64,000 bases of DNA from Ricinus communis (GCF_019578655.1 NC_063257.1:12834001-12898000), one strand, 5' to 3'; counted from the stretch's first letter, positions 23,940 to 47,410 are shown. Notes: generated from the sequence alone by a model not told the origin. A program made the numbers and translations.

Positions 23940-24440
23940 CCAATTTTCGACATTGATTTCAGTCACAGATTAGCGACACCGAGATTAGTGATAGATGTCT
24001 CTGTCACTAATTATCAATAGAAAAATGTTTTAGCAGGTCAAAATTGGACATAATTTTTTGATATGTTGAATTTAGTTATGAAAAGTATATTCGTCGCTAA
24101 CTTGCAATGAATTTCATTATGCTTCTCTAAATGTGGCAGATTTCAGTTTCTGTTGCTAAATCTAACATCTCTTTATTTTATATTTGTTGGAGTTAACAAC
24201 ATAACTTGAAATTCGTCACCAATTAGGAACGATTTTCAAATTTCATCAACATTGGATTTAGCGAGAGAAGGTAAATCTGTCACTAATTAGTAACAAATTT
24301 TCTACTCCGTCGCTATATTCACTGTTTTTCATTTTTTGCTTAAAAAGTAGCTTAGCAATGGAATCAGTGGCATAACTATTTCTTGCCTTTTTTTCCTTTT
24401 TCTCACTCGCTTATCCTTTAGCGACCATTACTTACTTTTA
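23940..24440. mobile_element. CACTA-like subterminal repeat block
   Basis: The words TTAGCGACA, TCTGTCACTAATTA, TTCGTCGCTAA, TTCGTCACCAATTAG, TCTGTCACTAATTAGTAAC, TCCGTCGCTA and TTTAGCGACC recur in both orientations across about 500 bp. Arrays of short direct and inverted copies of TTCCGTCGCTAA are the usual subterminal sequence of plant CACTA (En/Spm) elements. No CACTA terminus or transposase is visible, so this is a remnant. Similar words (CTTCGTCGCT, ATTCGTCGCTT) appear at about 14385-14430. Confidence 0.55.
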
Positions 24441-25737
24441 GCAATAGATTTTTGTTGGTTTGCTAATTCTAATTTTCTTTTGTTTTAACATTCTCTCTTT
24501 TCATTTTGGTTATCATTTTTTATTTTCATATTTTTTTCTCTTTTCCATTTTTCTCTATAATTATTTTTTTCTTTTTTTTTTTCTCTTTATTTTTCATTCT
24601 ACTTAATATTTTTAATATTATCATTATTTTTTTCTCTTTCCTCATTAATTATTATTATCATTGTTATAAAATTGATTGGACACTGACATAAAAAAAAAAA
24701 TTTGTTATTATAAAACTAATTGGATATTAGAAGAAAAATAAAAAACTGATTAATCAATTTAAATAAATAATAAATTTTATATATCACAAAGTAACTAATA
24801 TAATATAAATAATAAAGGAACAAATAGTAATTACTCCTTTAATAAGTTCGCATTCTGGGTATGTGGCAAGCAAGAAAAACGTATTCACCATAATTACGAT
24901 ATCCTTTGCTGATAGTACTACCATTTCTAGCTATAGACCTTAACATCCAAGGCCCTTTCGATCTCGGACCGACCTCACCCTCCGATCTTTTGAATCCCCC
25001 TCCGGTGTGGGAGGGATTATTATATTTATATTATATTTAATATTTATTTATATTTTATTTTATTTTTGGTCTGTTTGGTCCATGTGATTACTTAATTGAA
25101 CTATAATATTGGTACATATGATAGATTAGGCTTAATAATCCTAAACATTTAGCTAATATATGACATCAGTCTTATCTAAAACCAATCTTTCCATGTCTAG
25201 CAATCCATTTTAATGGAATTAATAATCCATAGTTAATAAAACTTAATCCGTAAATTAGTTTTGCTTTTTTATTTTATTTCTCTAAACTAACTTTAATTTC
25301 TTAATTTATTTTCATTGTTTATGCTTATATCGTGGTTCACCCTAGAAAACAAAACTCTCCCTCATATAAATAAAATATAGAAAATTAGTCTTTGGATCTC
25401 TACAAACACTGGTATGGAGCCAAAGGTTGATGTAAACAAGATGAAAAGATGAGAAACGTTTTGAGAAAAACCAAAGGAGAAATTTGAAAATATAAATTCT
25501 ATATATAAGGCAAAGAGTGTTTAAGTAATTTAATAATTTATTTATCTAATTGAATAATACGAACATAAAATTATAAAAATAGAATCAAATAATACTATAA
25601 ATCAATATATTTGTACCAAATAAAATTTAGCATAAGTAATTTTATAACTTCACTAAACCTCGAATTAAAATTAATCCCAAGGTTTATTAATCCATGAACC
25701 AAACAAGCTTTAAAGCTTAAGATATGACATGGAACAT
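24441..25737. other. AT-rich intergenic DNA
   Basis: This is dominated by T-rich tracts; the frame at 24506-24691 is poly-phenylalanine. A short GC-rich patch at about 24950-25015 (TTTCGATCTCGGACCGACCT, then CCCCCTCCGGTGTGGGAGGG) stands alone and is unexplained. No gene is seen. Confidence 0.5.
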
Positions 25738-26019
25738 ATTATTATAGGCAAAATGCACTTTTTAAGCCCTTGAATTCTTTGATTTTATTTTATTGAGTTC
25801 TTTAAATTTTATTTTATTTCATTGAGCTAGTATATTTTTATTTTTACTTTTATTAAATGCTTAAAGTAAAAATAAAAGTACAAGAACTTAGTAGAACAAA
25901 CAAAAGCTTAATAAAATATATATAATAAGTCTTTAATGAGTAAAAAATAAAAGTCTAAGGCTTAATAAAATAAAATAGAAAAATTCATGGACTTAATAAT
26001 GAGTTTTGTCATTATTATG
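25738..26019. mobile_element. Fold-back MITE with 9-bp target duplication (Mutator type)
   Basis: The element runs 25747-26010 (264 bp). Its left arm starts GGCAAAATGCACTTTTTAAG. The inverse of the right arm starts GACAAAACTCATTATTAAG, and both continue with a GAATT...TTTTATTTTATT segment, so the two halves can fold on each other. The flanks ATTATTATA (25738-25746) and ATTATTATG (26011-26019) agree at 8 of 9 positions, the target length of Mutator-like elements. There is no coding capacity. Confidence 0.6.
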
Positions 26020-26421
26020 GCGAAAGGTGTATTCTTTTACGCTACTTTCCATTCCTTTAATATTAAAAATTAGGGCAAAGTTTAAAAAAATACCATATTG
26101 TTTGAAACTTTTTCATTTGAGGAACTAAAATATTTTTTATTATAAAAAAAGTTCTATCTGTTTTATTTTCTTAATATTTCTTATGTACATATTTATGTTT
26201 TTATTATTTTGTACATTATTTTGTATGTATTTAACTTGAACCATTACTAAATTATAATTCTATAAGTAATGTGACATCTAACAATGCATCATAGAATTTA
26301 TAAATATATTACAATTTTAATTAAATAAATTATTTCTTAAAGTTGATCAAAATTAAAAATATGTATTTTAAAATTTTGTAATTATTTATTTAAAGTTGAT
26401 CAAAATTAAAATATATATTTT

Positions 26422-26676
26422 TGTTATAATAATATTATAGTATTTTCATTATATTAGATGTCTATCATTATATTTATGGGTACATTTCCTTATGTAAATA
26501 AAATTGTATCTCTATAACCATTTACACCTATAAATAGGTACTACAATCAATGGAATGATACTCATACATACACACATGTACACTTTTAGAAAAATTATTC
26601 TCTATTCTCTCTTTATTTCCTTTGTTCTTGTTCTTTATTTTACAACACTCTTTATTCTTGTTCTTTATTTACAACA
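26422..26676 (+). repeat. Left LTR of the copia element
   Basis: Begins TGTTATAATAATATTATAG and ends TTTACAACA. It contains the promoter-like ACACCTATAAATAGGTAC near 26527-26545. The following CTTTATCAGCACGATTGC is where a primer-binding site should lie. It only loosely resembles the usual initiator-Met type TGGTATCAGAGC. Confidence 0.8.
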
Positions 26677-27017
26677 CTTTATCAGCACGATTGCTTAAAA
26701 TAAGATTTAAGATAGAGCTATTTTTTGTTCATTTTATATATTTTTTTTAAAAATTGCATGAGACTATACTATATTTTTATTAAATTCATAAGGACTCATT
26801 TTGGTAATCATAATGAGTATATAGTACATATCTTTTAATTTTTGTTTTGTGATTTTTGAACTTCTACTAAATTCTTTTGTTTAGTGAAATACGAGTTTAT
26901 GTTGCAATTATAATTTTATCTGCATATTTCATAGGATCATAGTTTTATTTTATTTCTATCTTATTTATTTGTTATTATAAATATATTATCTGATATTAGT
27001 TAATGTTAATTAATTTC

Positions 27018-27293
27018 TAGTTCCTGAAGAACTAGTATTATATATAGTTTCTGAAGAACTTATATTATAAATTTTAGTTCCTGAAGAACTTGTATTATAA
27101 ATTTTAGTTCTTGAAGAACTTGTGTTATAAATTTTAGTTCCTAAAGAACTTGTGTTATATATAGTTTTTGAAAAACTTATATTATAAATTTTAGTTTCTG
27201 AAAAACTTGTATTATAAATTTTAGTTCCTAAAGAACTTGTATTATAAGTTTTAATTCCTAGAGAACTTGTATTATAAATTTTAAGAGAACTAG
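27018..27293 (+). repeat. 30-bp palindromic minisatellite in the copia leader
   Basis: About nine copies of a 30-bp unit (ATTTTAGTTCCTGAAGAACT followed by TGTATTATAA) plus a partial one lie between the left LTR and gag. Core words occur at about 27018, 27047, 27075, 27105, 27135, 27163, 27192, 27222 and 27252. Each unit holds the inverted pair AGTTC-N5-GAACT, so the array could form a row of small hairpins in the element RNA. Copies 2 and 6 carry a TATATAGTTT variant four units apart, suggesting block expansion. Confidence 0.9.
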
Positions 27294-27309
27294 TATTGAT
27301 TTGACAGCT

Positions 27310-30300
27310 AAATATCCATTAGTTCTTTGAAAAAATTTGAAAGAAAGATATGACTATCATAAATCATTCATCCTTCCAAAGGTTTGTTATGAATAGATAC
27401 ATTTACGACTGCAAGATTTTAAAGTTGTAAGTGAATATGATTCTGCAATTTCTGAATTTGAAATTATGTGAAGAAAAATATTATTGACCATGATATGTTA
27501 GAGAAAACATTTACTACTTTTTATTCCTCGAATATGCTCCTCCAGTAGCAATATCGAAAAAAAAGAGTTTTTAAGAAATATTTTGAATTAATTTCATGTC
27601 TTCTTATTGCTTATCAAAATAATTAGTTCTTATAAAAAAAATCATGAAAGTCGTCTAAATAGTTATGCTCTATTTCTTGAAGTGAATGGGACAATATATA
27701 ATAATGTTGGACATTGATGAGGAAGAGACGAAAAAAATAATCGTGATCGAGGATATAACCAAGGTTATGGTTGAAATCATAATAACATCAATCGTGGTGG
27801 TATAAATAATAATGCATCTTTCCATCAAAAGTGGAAGAATTGTAAAAATAATAATGGGAATTGGTCTCGTACTTGTTGTGGCGTAAAAATAATAATGGGA
27901 ATCATAATAACTTAGAAAATTAAATTAATACTATCGATGTGGCGTGAAAGGGAATTGGTCTCGTACTTGTTGTACACCAAAGCACCTTATTGATCTATAT
28001 CAAGAGTCATTGAAGAGGAAAAGTAAAAATATAGAAGCAAATTAGGCAGAAAATGATGATGATTTTGGTGATAATTTTGTTGAACTCACACATGTAGTTA
28101 TGTCATATTTCTTTGAAGATCCTAAAGTAAAAAATTGATAATTTGATCGGTGATGACAATGTAAATGCCTAAAAACTTATATTAGTACACTATATGGTAG
28201 TAAAAGAATAATTGAAGGCTCCCGAAGAGTAAATATATTACTACTTGGAGGTATATATCTATTTTATTAAAAATACATTAAATTTATTGAGCTTTAAAGA
28301 TATTCGTCGAAATATATATCATATTAAAACTAAAAATGTAAGAAATATTGAATATTTCTATATTACAACCCTCACAATAGAAGAAAAAAAATGTGTATTA
28401 GAAAAATTACATACTTTTTCCACTAGCTTATATACAGATATGTGTGTACTATTGAAACAAATGTGGTAGTAAACTAGAAGTTTACTGACTCAAATATTTT
28501 TCTTATTTGGCATGATCGATTAGATCATACTAGATTAATAATGATGTGAAAAATTATAAAAAACTCTTATAGTCATCCATTGAAGAACCAGAAGATTCTT
28601 CAATCTAATAAATTCTCATTTTGGGCTTGCTTTCAAGGAAATATGATTATTAGGCTTTCACTGAGCACAATTCAAAATGAATCACATAGATTTCTAGAAT
28701 GTACATAAGGTGATATTTGTGGATCAATTTATCCACCATGTGGACCATTTAAATATTTTATGATATTATGCATTAACAAGATGGTCACATGTATGTTTAT
28801 TATCAAATCGAAATTTGACATTTATTAGATTACTTGTTCAAATATTTTGATTAAGAGCACAGTTTTCAAAATATGCTATTAAGATAATTCGTCTAGATTA
28901 TGCCAATGAATTTACATCTAAGGTCTTTAATGATTATTGCATATCAATTGGAATAACTGTTGAATATCCAGTAGCTCATGTTCATACTTAAAATGGTCTA
29001 GCAGAATCTTTTATTAAACATATCCAATTAATAACTAGACCATTGCTTATGAAAATAATCCTTCCAATAATTGCTTGAGGATATATAATTTTATATATAG
29101 TAACTATTATTCGTATCAGACCAACTAGTTATCATAATTTTCTCCATTACAGTTGTTTCTGGCAAAAAGCCAAATATTTCTCATTTGAAATTTTTTTGAT
29201 GTATTGTTTATGTCCCAATTGACCTCTCACGTCGCACAAAAATAAAACCTTGGAAGAGATTGAGAATATATATTGGATAAAAATTTATATCTATAATTAA
29301 ATATCTTGAGCCATTAACGAAGAATGTCTTTACTGCGAGATTTAATGATTGTCATTTTAATGAAACTTTGTTTCCTAAGTTGGGGGGAGAGAACAAGCAA
29401 TTAGAGAAACAAATTGTTTGGAATGAGTCATCATTAAATCATCTTGATCTTTATACAAACAATGTGAACTAGAAGTTCAAATGATCAATCATTTGTAACG
29501 TATAGCAAACCAATTGTCAGATGCATTTTATGATCCAAAAAGAATAACTGAATCTCATGTACCAGCTGAAAATGCTCCAGCTAGAATTGATGTCCAAGTA
29601 GGATAATTTTGTTAATATTATAGCAAATAAGTCCATGACACGCCAGAAGCATGGTAAACCACCTGGTTCCAAGGATAAAAATCCAAGAAAGAAAAGAGAA
29701 CAAAATAAACCAAATGACAATCTCAAAATTGATATTCCTAAAGAGCCTATAACCGAAGATAAAGATGAACAAGTAACTCCAGAAGAGATTCAAATGCATG
29801 AAGATGATAAAAATAATGAGATATCAATCAACTATGTTACTTCTGGTAAGAGATGGAACTGAAATGAAACTATTATCCACAATGTATTTGCATATGCAGT
29901 TGTAAATGATATTGCAAAAGAAAGTGAGAACATTGAACCTAAGTCCGTTTATGTTGATGATTTAAATATATTCTGGTTTTATTATAATACAATTTATGTT
30001 GATGATTTAAACATCTTTGGGACTCCTAAAGAGTTGATAGAATTGATAATTTATTTAAAAAATAAATTTGAAATGAAAGATTTAAGACAAATAAAATTTT
30101 ATCTCGGCTTGCAGATTGAACATTTATTTGGAGGGATATTTATTCATCAGTCAACTTATATTGAAAAGATATTAAAACGTTTTAATATGGATAAATCTTA
30201 TTTAATGAGTTCTCCCATGATTATTAGATACTTAAATGTAAAAAAGAATCATTTTTGTCATCAATAAGATGGTAAAAAAATACTTGGTCCAAAAGTACCA

Positions 30301-30830
30301 TATTCTAATGCTATTAAAGCATTAATGTATCTTGCTAATTGTACAAGACGTGATAGAGCATTTTCTGTGAATTTGCTAGCAAGATATAATCCCTCACCAA
30401 CTCGAAAATATTGAAATAGTGTGAAATAAATTTTCCATTATTTATATAGTACATAAGATATAGGCTTATTTTATCCACAAGACTTCAAGTTAGAATTAAT
30501 TAGATATGCAGATGTTGTATATTTATTTGATCTACATAAAGTTCGATTAAAAGTAAGTTACTTGTTTACATATGTTGGCACTGCTATATCTTGACATTCT
30601 ATTAAGCAAACTCTAACTGCCACATCATATAATCAATACTAAAATATTGGCAATGCATGAGGTTAGTAGAGACTGCATATAATTGAGATCTATGATCCAA
30701 CATATCAAGGGAATATGTGATCTTCCAATTGATAATGTACTATATGAAGATAATATTGTTTGTATTGCACAACTCAAATGAAAATATATTAAAGGAGATA
30801 GAACCAAACACATTTCACCAAAGTTCTTTT
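27310..30830 (+). pseudogene. Copia gag-pol remnant with internal RT deletion
   Basis: The gag part at about 27430-28100 matches the plant UBN2-type gag (TMICRKHL-like, then EKKEFLRNILN and KKNHESR in shifting frames) and a Gly/Asn/Arg-rich tail. Integrase fragments lie at about 28490-29240 (LIWHDRLDHTRLIMM, SRRTKIKPWKRLRIYIG). The linker at about 29330-29940 is the best kept part (ETLFPKLGGENKQLEKQIVW, then HGKPPGSKDKNPRKKREQNK). At about 29940 the frame passes from EPKSV straight to YVDDLNIF. The family normally has about 200 residues of reverse transcriptase between these two points. A short direct repeat TATGTTGATGATTTAAA (29949 and 29995) brackets the join. The RT tail and RNase H part follow to about 30830 with several stops. 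Confidence 0.8.
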
Positions 30831-31150
30831 TTACACATAAGCTTCAAAAGTAAGAAGTTTTAGATGTTTATTAAATTCGATCTATCGATAATCTGACATA
30901 TTTGTTTACAAATCTCTGTTAGAAGTCATGTTTTCATGATGAGAGATTTTAATACACTATACTCTTTTTTTCTTAGTTTAGGTTTTGTCCCATTAAATTT
31001 TTCTAGCAAAGTTTTTAACGAGACAGTATTATGGTGCAAACTTCTACATGAATAATATACTATTTTTCCTTCACTAAGATTTTTTTATAGAATTCTTCTT
31101 AGTAAGGTTTTAATAAGGCATATTCATTATAATAGACATCCAATGAGAAT

Positions 31151-31458
31151 TGTTATGATAATATTATATTATTTAGATTATATTGGATGTCTATCATTAT
31201 TGTTTATAGATAAATTTTTTTATGTTAAATAAAATTTTATCTCTGTAATCTCTTTATACCTATAAATAGGCGTTACTATCAATGGAATAATATCCATACA
31301 TACACACATACACACATATACACTTACAGAAAGAAAAATTACTATATATTCTCTCATTATTTGCTTTGTCCTTTGTTTTTATTTTACACTCTTTATTCTT
31401 ATTCTTTATCTTATAACAAATGTAACATTTTATTATAATTATTCTTTATTTTACAACA
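31151..31458 (+). repeat. Right LTR of the copia element with a 40-bp end duplication
   Basis: Starts TGTTATGATAATATTATATT and aligns to the left LTR through ATAACA at 31418. The last ~17 bp of LTR plus AATGTAACATTTTATTATAA are then repeated once (unit about 40 bp, second copy ending near 31482). The duplication therefore includes both LTR end and flanking DNA and must postdate insertion. Confidence 0.7.
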
Positions 31459-31482
31459 AATGTAACATTTTATTATAATTAC

Positions 31483-32458
31483 AAAATATCTAGTCAGATA
31501 TCAATAATTAATTTATCAAAAAATTTATATTTTTATTAATATTTATAATATAAAAATTAAAAAAATTAAAAAAAAAAAAACACACATTATTTTTTTATAA
31601 AAAAAATACTTATACCTTGACTGTCAAAGTATCGAACCACGTAAATATCAAAGCTTTGTCCCGTCAAACAAAGCCTCAAACCACATATTAATATTTGAAA
31701 CTTTACCCTAAAAACTAAGGGTGCTTGCTATTTCAAGAGTGAATTTGATAGGGATAGAGCAATATTATCCTTTTGCAGGATTAAGCAAATTTATAATTTT
31801 TTATATTTGTAAAATAATACTCTCTTTTTCTTTTTCTAATTAAGAAATATCCTTCTTCTTTGCAAGCCTCGTTACAGCCTTCCAAACATCACCACTAATA
31901 ATTCAATTCTAAGATTAGATATAATGCTCTTGCATGAGCTACAGCATCCCTTGTTAAACTCCATTGCCTCTTCATCATTTGATTGACATCTCCACAACAC
32001 TCTTCATTGAAACCATTCTTATCATTCCCATCTCAGAGAAATCTACGAAGACTGAATTAATTTTTGTAAGAGTGTATTGAGAAATTCAGGAAGATCTCAC
32101 GAATTCACCTGCATATCAATTTAAATAAGAATAGTAATACTAATCTAAACAAGTTTTTAGTTATTTATTCTCAATAAAAGAGTGTAGAACTATTGAATCA
32201 CAGTCGGCCATTTCTGAACTCCCATTAACATAGGACACAACAAATATCAACTATTACGAAGAAAATGAAACTGAAGTCGGGTTAGGTATCAATTTATCCA
32301 AAAATTTAAATCATAGAAAAATCCCAGAATATCCTTAACATAGTACAGCTAAGGAATAAACTTCAACAGAGCTCACTAAAATCATACTAAAGATAAAAAC
32401 TCATAACATCCTCCAACATGATCAAAGCTTTCAAGCAGACATTCTTCAGCAGATCATC
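31483..32458. other. Intergenic region between copia element and RPL10
   Basis: 31560-31620 is A/T homopolymer-rich. About 31850-32110 has balanced composition and could be decayed coding sequence on the minus strand (one frame reads GDVNQMMKRQWSLTRDAVAH), but no family is recognised. About 32330-32458 is the likely 3' UTR of RPL10. Confidence 0.45.
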
Positions 32459-34108
<1,650 letters not shown>

Positions 34109-34145
34109 GGCGACGGCGCCTTTTTGTCGAAGTGCGGCAGATGAA

Positions 34146-34314
34146 AAACCCTAGAAAATCTAAAATGAGAGCAAGAAGAGGGCTCAAAGCCTTTGTTAGC
34201 TATAAAGGAAACGCAGAAACCCTAAACACCGCTTATACACGGGTTTATACGTGTGGGCTTGCGTCATCTCTTTCATTCTCACCCAGGTTCCCGTCCAAGT
34301 TCTTTCTTAGCCCA
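34146..34314 (-). promoter_or_regulatory. RPL10 promoter with telo-boxes and site II words
   Basis: Upstream of the RPL10 start lie AAACCCTA at 34146-34153 and AAACCCTAA at 34217-34225 (telo-boxes), TGGGCT at 34254-34259, and AGCCCA at 34309-34314 (a site II word on the gene strand). Telo-box plus site II is the known signature of plant ribosomal-protein promoters, linking expression to growing and dividing tissue. Some of these words may lie in the transcribed leader. The plus-strand open frame 34045-34464 that crosses them is spurious. Confidence 0.7.
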
Positions 34315-34464
34315 CATCAATGGCGGGCCGTCTTTTCTTCCTTCTTGGACTTGGCCTCTTTCTTTTGCGCAATAAATAACAATAAAATAATTTATTTTCC
34401 TCAAATGCCACAAATAGTAATTTTAAATTTAGTTAAAGTGCCATTTTGCCGCCTGAATTTGTAG

Positions 34465-36600
34465 TCTTATGTAATTTCTCCGGCAACTTAATAAAAGTGG
34501 TCTATGCAATCATTTAAGAGATTTAATAATACAAAAGGTTCAATTTGGTCCTTGAATATCAAATTTTATAAAAAAAATATGTTCTATTGAGTTAGAATAA
34601 ACTTATTTACTTTTAATATAATTTACTCTTATTATCTAATAAATAGAATTAAATAATTTTTAATTAAAAATATAAACTAAATAATATTACGAAACTCCTA
34701 TAAAATTATGCTTTTATTTAATTTAAAATTGCCAAAATTTGTTTAAAATATTTTATTTAATTATTAAATTATTTATATAATTTTTATAAACATTATAAAT
34801 TATCATAATTATAGTTATTAATAAAAAAATTATTAAATATTTTAAATAAAAAATAGTCATGCATCACATAAAATTGACACGACTAAAAAGATATATGAGT
34901 TAATATATGTTCTAAAGTTAACAATATCATAAAATTTTAAAAAGAATTTAAATTAATAATAATAAATTAAATAAATAAAATAAATAAAAAGGCTCTTTAA
35001 TTGAAAAAGTAAGCGGCTATGGTGAAATCGGTAGACACGCTGCTCTTAGGAAGCAGTACTAGAGCATCTTGGTTCGATAAGAATATATAAATAATACCGC
35101 GTAATCTATTAACTCCAGATGCAACTGCTAGAAGTTAATATTATTTAATTTAAAATTTTTAATTAAAACTGTTATATAATAATTTTTGTTAAATAATATA
35201 AATAAATTCTATTAAATTAAATAATTTTATTTTAACTCAATTAAAATTTATTTTATATAATTTGAAATTTAGTATGAAGTTTAAGGACTAAACTAAATAT
35301 TTTATATTAAGTCCTTTAATTAAATTAAATTTGCCAAGTTACTGAATATATTAGCCAAAGAATTGAGATATGAGCTAATTGGTCATTGGCTTCAAATTCA
35401 TGAAGCAAGTTGGCATTTGAGCCGCTTTTGAATTCTTAATCATGGGATAATGATTTTAGAAAAAAAGTTTAGAGGTATAATTTCATATATTCAAAAGAAA
35501 ATAGCTAATTCTTTTAAATGGTAAAAGTTTAGAAATATTTTAGCAATTAGTCTTTTCAATAACAATTAAATCTACTATTAATTAAAATAAAGAACAAAGA
35601 GGTGTTTGTTACTATTTTTATATGTCATTTATTTATTTATTCAAATTAAAAATAAATTATATACCTCTTAAAATTATTTTTGTTCTCTATTTTAAAACTT
35701 CTTACAGTGTTTAAAAAATAGAATCTATTTTCAATAAATTACTAGACGTTAATTTTGCAATTTTTTGTTTTTTATTTTTTATCTTGACATTATCTTTATT
35801 TTTATTTTTTCTTCACTTTTCTCTCTCAACATTTTCTCCTTTTTAAATATTTTTTTCTTATTACATTCTTATGTAAAATCAAATAAGAAATTATTTTAAA
35901 AAACAACCAAAAAAATTAAGCATTTCTTAGTTCTTTTTTATAAAGAAATAAAAACAAAAATGTACAGACAAACACTAAGTTATCCATTTTTTATTTAAAA
36001 TAAAATGATAATTTAATTAATTAATTTATATTTAATGCAACACCTCAACCCCTGATTTGAAAAATAAAAAGCTTTTACTAGATGGTAAACTATAGTGATA
36101 AAAGATAGAAAAATGTCAATCATTTCCAAATATTATTTGTGAAAAATGCAAAGATGAAAGTGTCTAATGCCGTATATTAAATGACTGTTTGAGGCATGAC
36201 AATATAATAAAATAAATTAATATCGAATAAATAATAATTGAATGACGAGTCCATCTAGTATAAATAAATTGGATAAACTTTTTTTGACACTAATTTATGA
36301 ATATAAATTACCAATATTTATGTTATGCAGCAGAATTATTTTTTATTAATTTTCAGAAGTTTCATTATCCACATATAAATAGATTGATATCTCACAAATC
36401 TCATAAAAGAATGAACGTCAGGTACATTACAGCCTCAAAGAAACACCAATGAATCAAACAATATTTTGGCACGAGTAAGATTTGTTGGTATTACTACAGC
36501 AACAATATCTACTGCTCTACCTGTCTACCTGTAACTTCTACAAACCAAAGTCTACTAAGACCATTATATATACAGAAATCTAGTCTTTGATAAGACCCTT
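34465..36600. other. AT-rich intergenic DNA between RPL10 and the receptor kinase
   Basis: Apart from the plastid-type tRNA relic at 35013-35077, this is very AT-rich with no coding or terminal-repeat pattern that I can support. The last part (about 36360-36680) is the probable 3' UTR of the receptor kinase on the minus strand. Confidence 0.5.
35013..35077 (+). pseudogene. trnL-UAG: Plastid-type tRNA-Leu(UAG) pseudogene, T-arm truncated
   Basis: GCGGCTATGGTGAAATCGGT then AGACACGCTGCTCTTAGGAA and GCAGTACTAGAGCATCTTGG follow plastid trnL-UAG from its 5' end. They give the acceptor 5' strand (one base off), the D arm, the anticodon arm (stem CTGCT/AGCAG, loop CTTAGGA, anticodon TAG) and the class II variable arm. 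The match ends at GGTTCGA in the T loop. The sequence then becomes unrelated AT-rich DNA, so the 3' T stem and acceptor strand are missing and it cannot fold fully. It is a nuclear relic, not a working tRNA gene. The identification rests on the very conserved plastid gene. Confidence 0.85.
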
Positions 36601-36681
36601 CCCCACTCCAAATTATGATGATTACGTCAATTTTATAGTCAGTTGTTCTTGTTATCAGTTTCTTCCATGTATGCAAGTCAT

Positions 36682-46922
<10,241 letters not shown>

Positions 46923-47410
46923 CCCAAGAATACAAAAGCCACCAGATTTCTGAAACATACCCTGTTCACCCAAAAAGCTAAACACCCGTTAAAAGCATCC
47001 AGAAGCAAATATTTCTCCTGATAACAAAAAGAAAAAAAGAAGAAAAGAAAACACAAACTGACACTTAAGCAAACAAGAAAAAGAAGAAGAGCAAAAGTCT
47101 CCAACCACATGCAAACAAAAGAATCAAGAAATAGGTAAAAGAGAAGAGAATAAAGACAAATTCAAAATTCTATACAAATAGAGAAGAGAATAAGAAACAA
47201 ACAGACAGACACCTATATGGTATATGTATTCTTGGAAACTAACTGCCTTGGAGAAGCCTGAGGGAGGAAGAAAAGAAAAAAGAGAAGAAACTGGAAATGG
47301 GAAATTGGGAAATTTATGCTTGGTTTTGTTATGACCAAGTCCCTATTGCAAAGGTAGCAGAGATTATTGAACATGAAGATGAAGCTGATACCCATCTCTT
47401 TCATTTCACT
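46923..47410 (-). other. Probable 5' UTR of the receptor kinase
   Basis: A TTTCAG acceptor on the minus strand puts an exon edge at 46949. A possible leader exon lies at about 47217-47410, with CATATAG|GTGTCT as donor and a purine/pyrimidine-biased sequence rich in CTTCTT. It contains an upstream reading frame of 63 codons (47213-47404), which could reduce translation if transcribed. This is inferred from splice patterns only. Confidence 0.35.

Larger units (their letters stand above)
26422..31458 (+). mobile_element. Old Ty1/copia retrotransposon with two diverged LTRs
   Basis: The left LTR (26422-26676) and right LTR (31151-31418, or to 31458 with a local duplication) share TGTTAT-AATAATATTAT, GGATGTCTATCATTAT, ACCTATAAATAGG, ATCAATGGAAT, CATACATACACACAT and a TTATTCTTGTTCTTTAT end. 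Both begin TGTTA and end ACAACA or ATAACA. Between them, gag, integrase, reverse transcriptase and RNase H fragments follow in plus-strand copia order, all with stops. Flanking 5-mers do not match, so the target duplication has decayed or one end is rearranged. The TATA-like CCTATAAATAGG is kept in both LTRs. LTR divergence is visible by eye, which implies an old insertion. Confidence 0.88.

Noticed and set aside
24506..24691. 61-codon Phe/Ile-rich open frame
   Set aside because: T-rich low-complexity DNA, same artefact as at 5135.
27018..27293. Regular 30-bp palindromic repeats resembling a CRISPR array
   Set aside because: The units are directly adjacent with no unique spacers, lie inside a plant retrotransposon, and there are no cas genes. 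It is a minisatellite.
31850..32110. Possible exon of an unknown minus-strand gene
   Set aside because: One frame is open for a while, but no family, start or splice pair could be supported.
35013..35077. Functional tRNA-Leu gene
   Set aside because: The sequence departs from the tRNA in the T loop; acceptor pairing is impossible.
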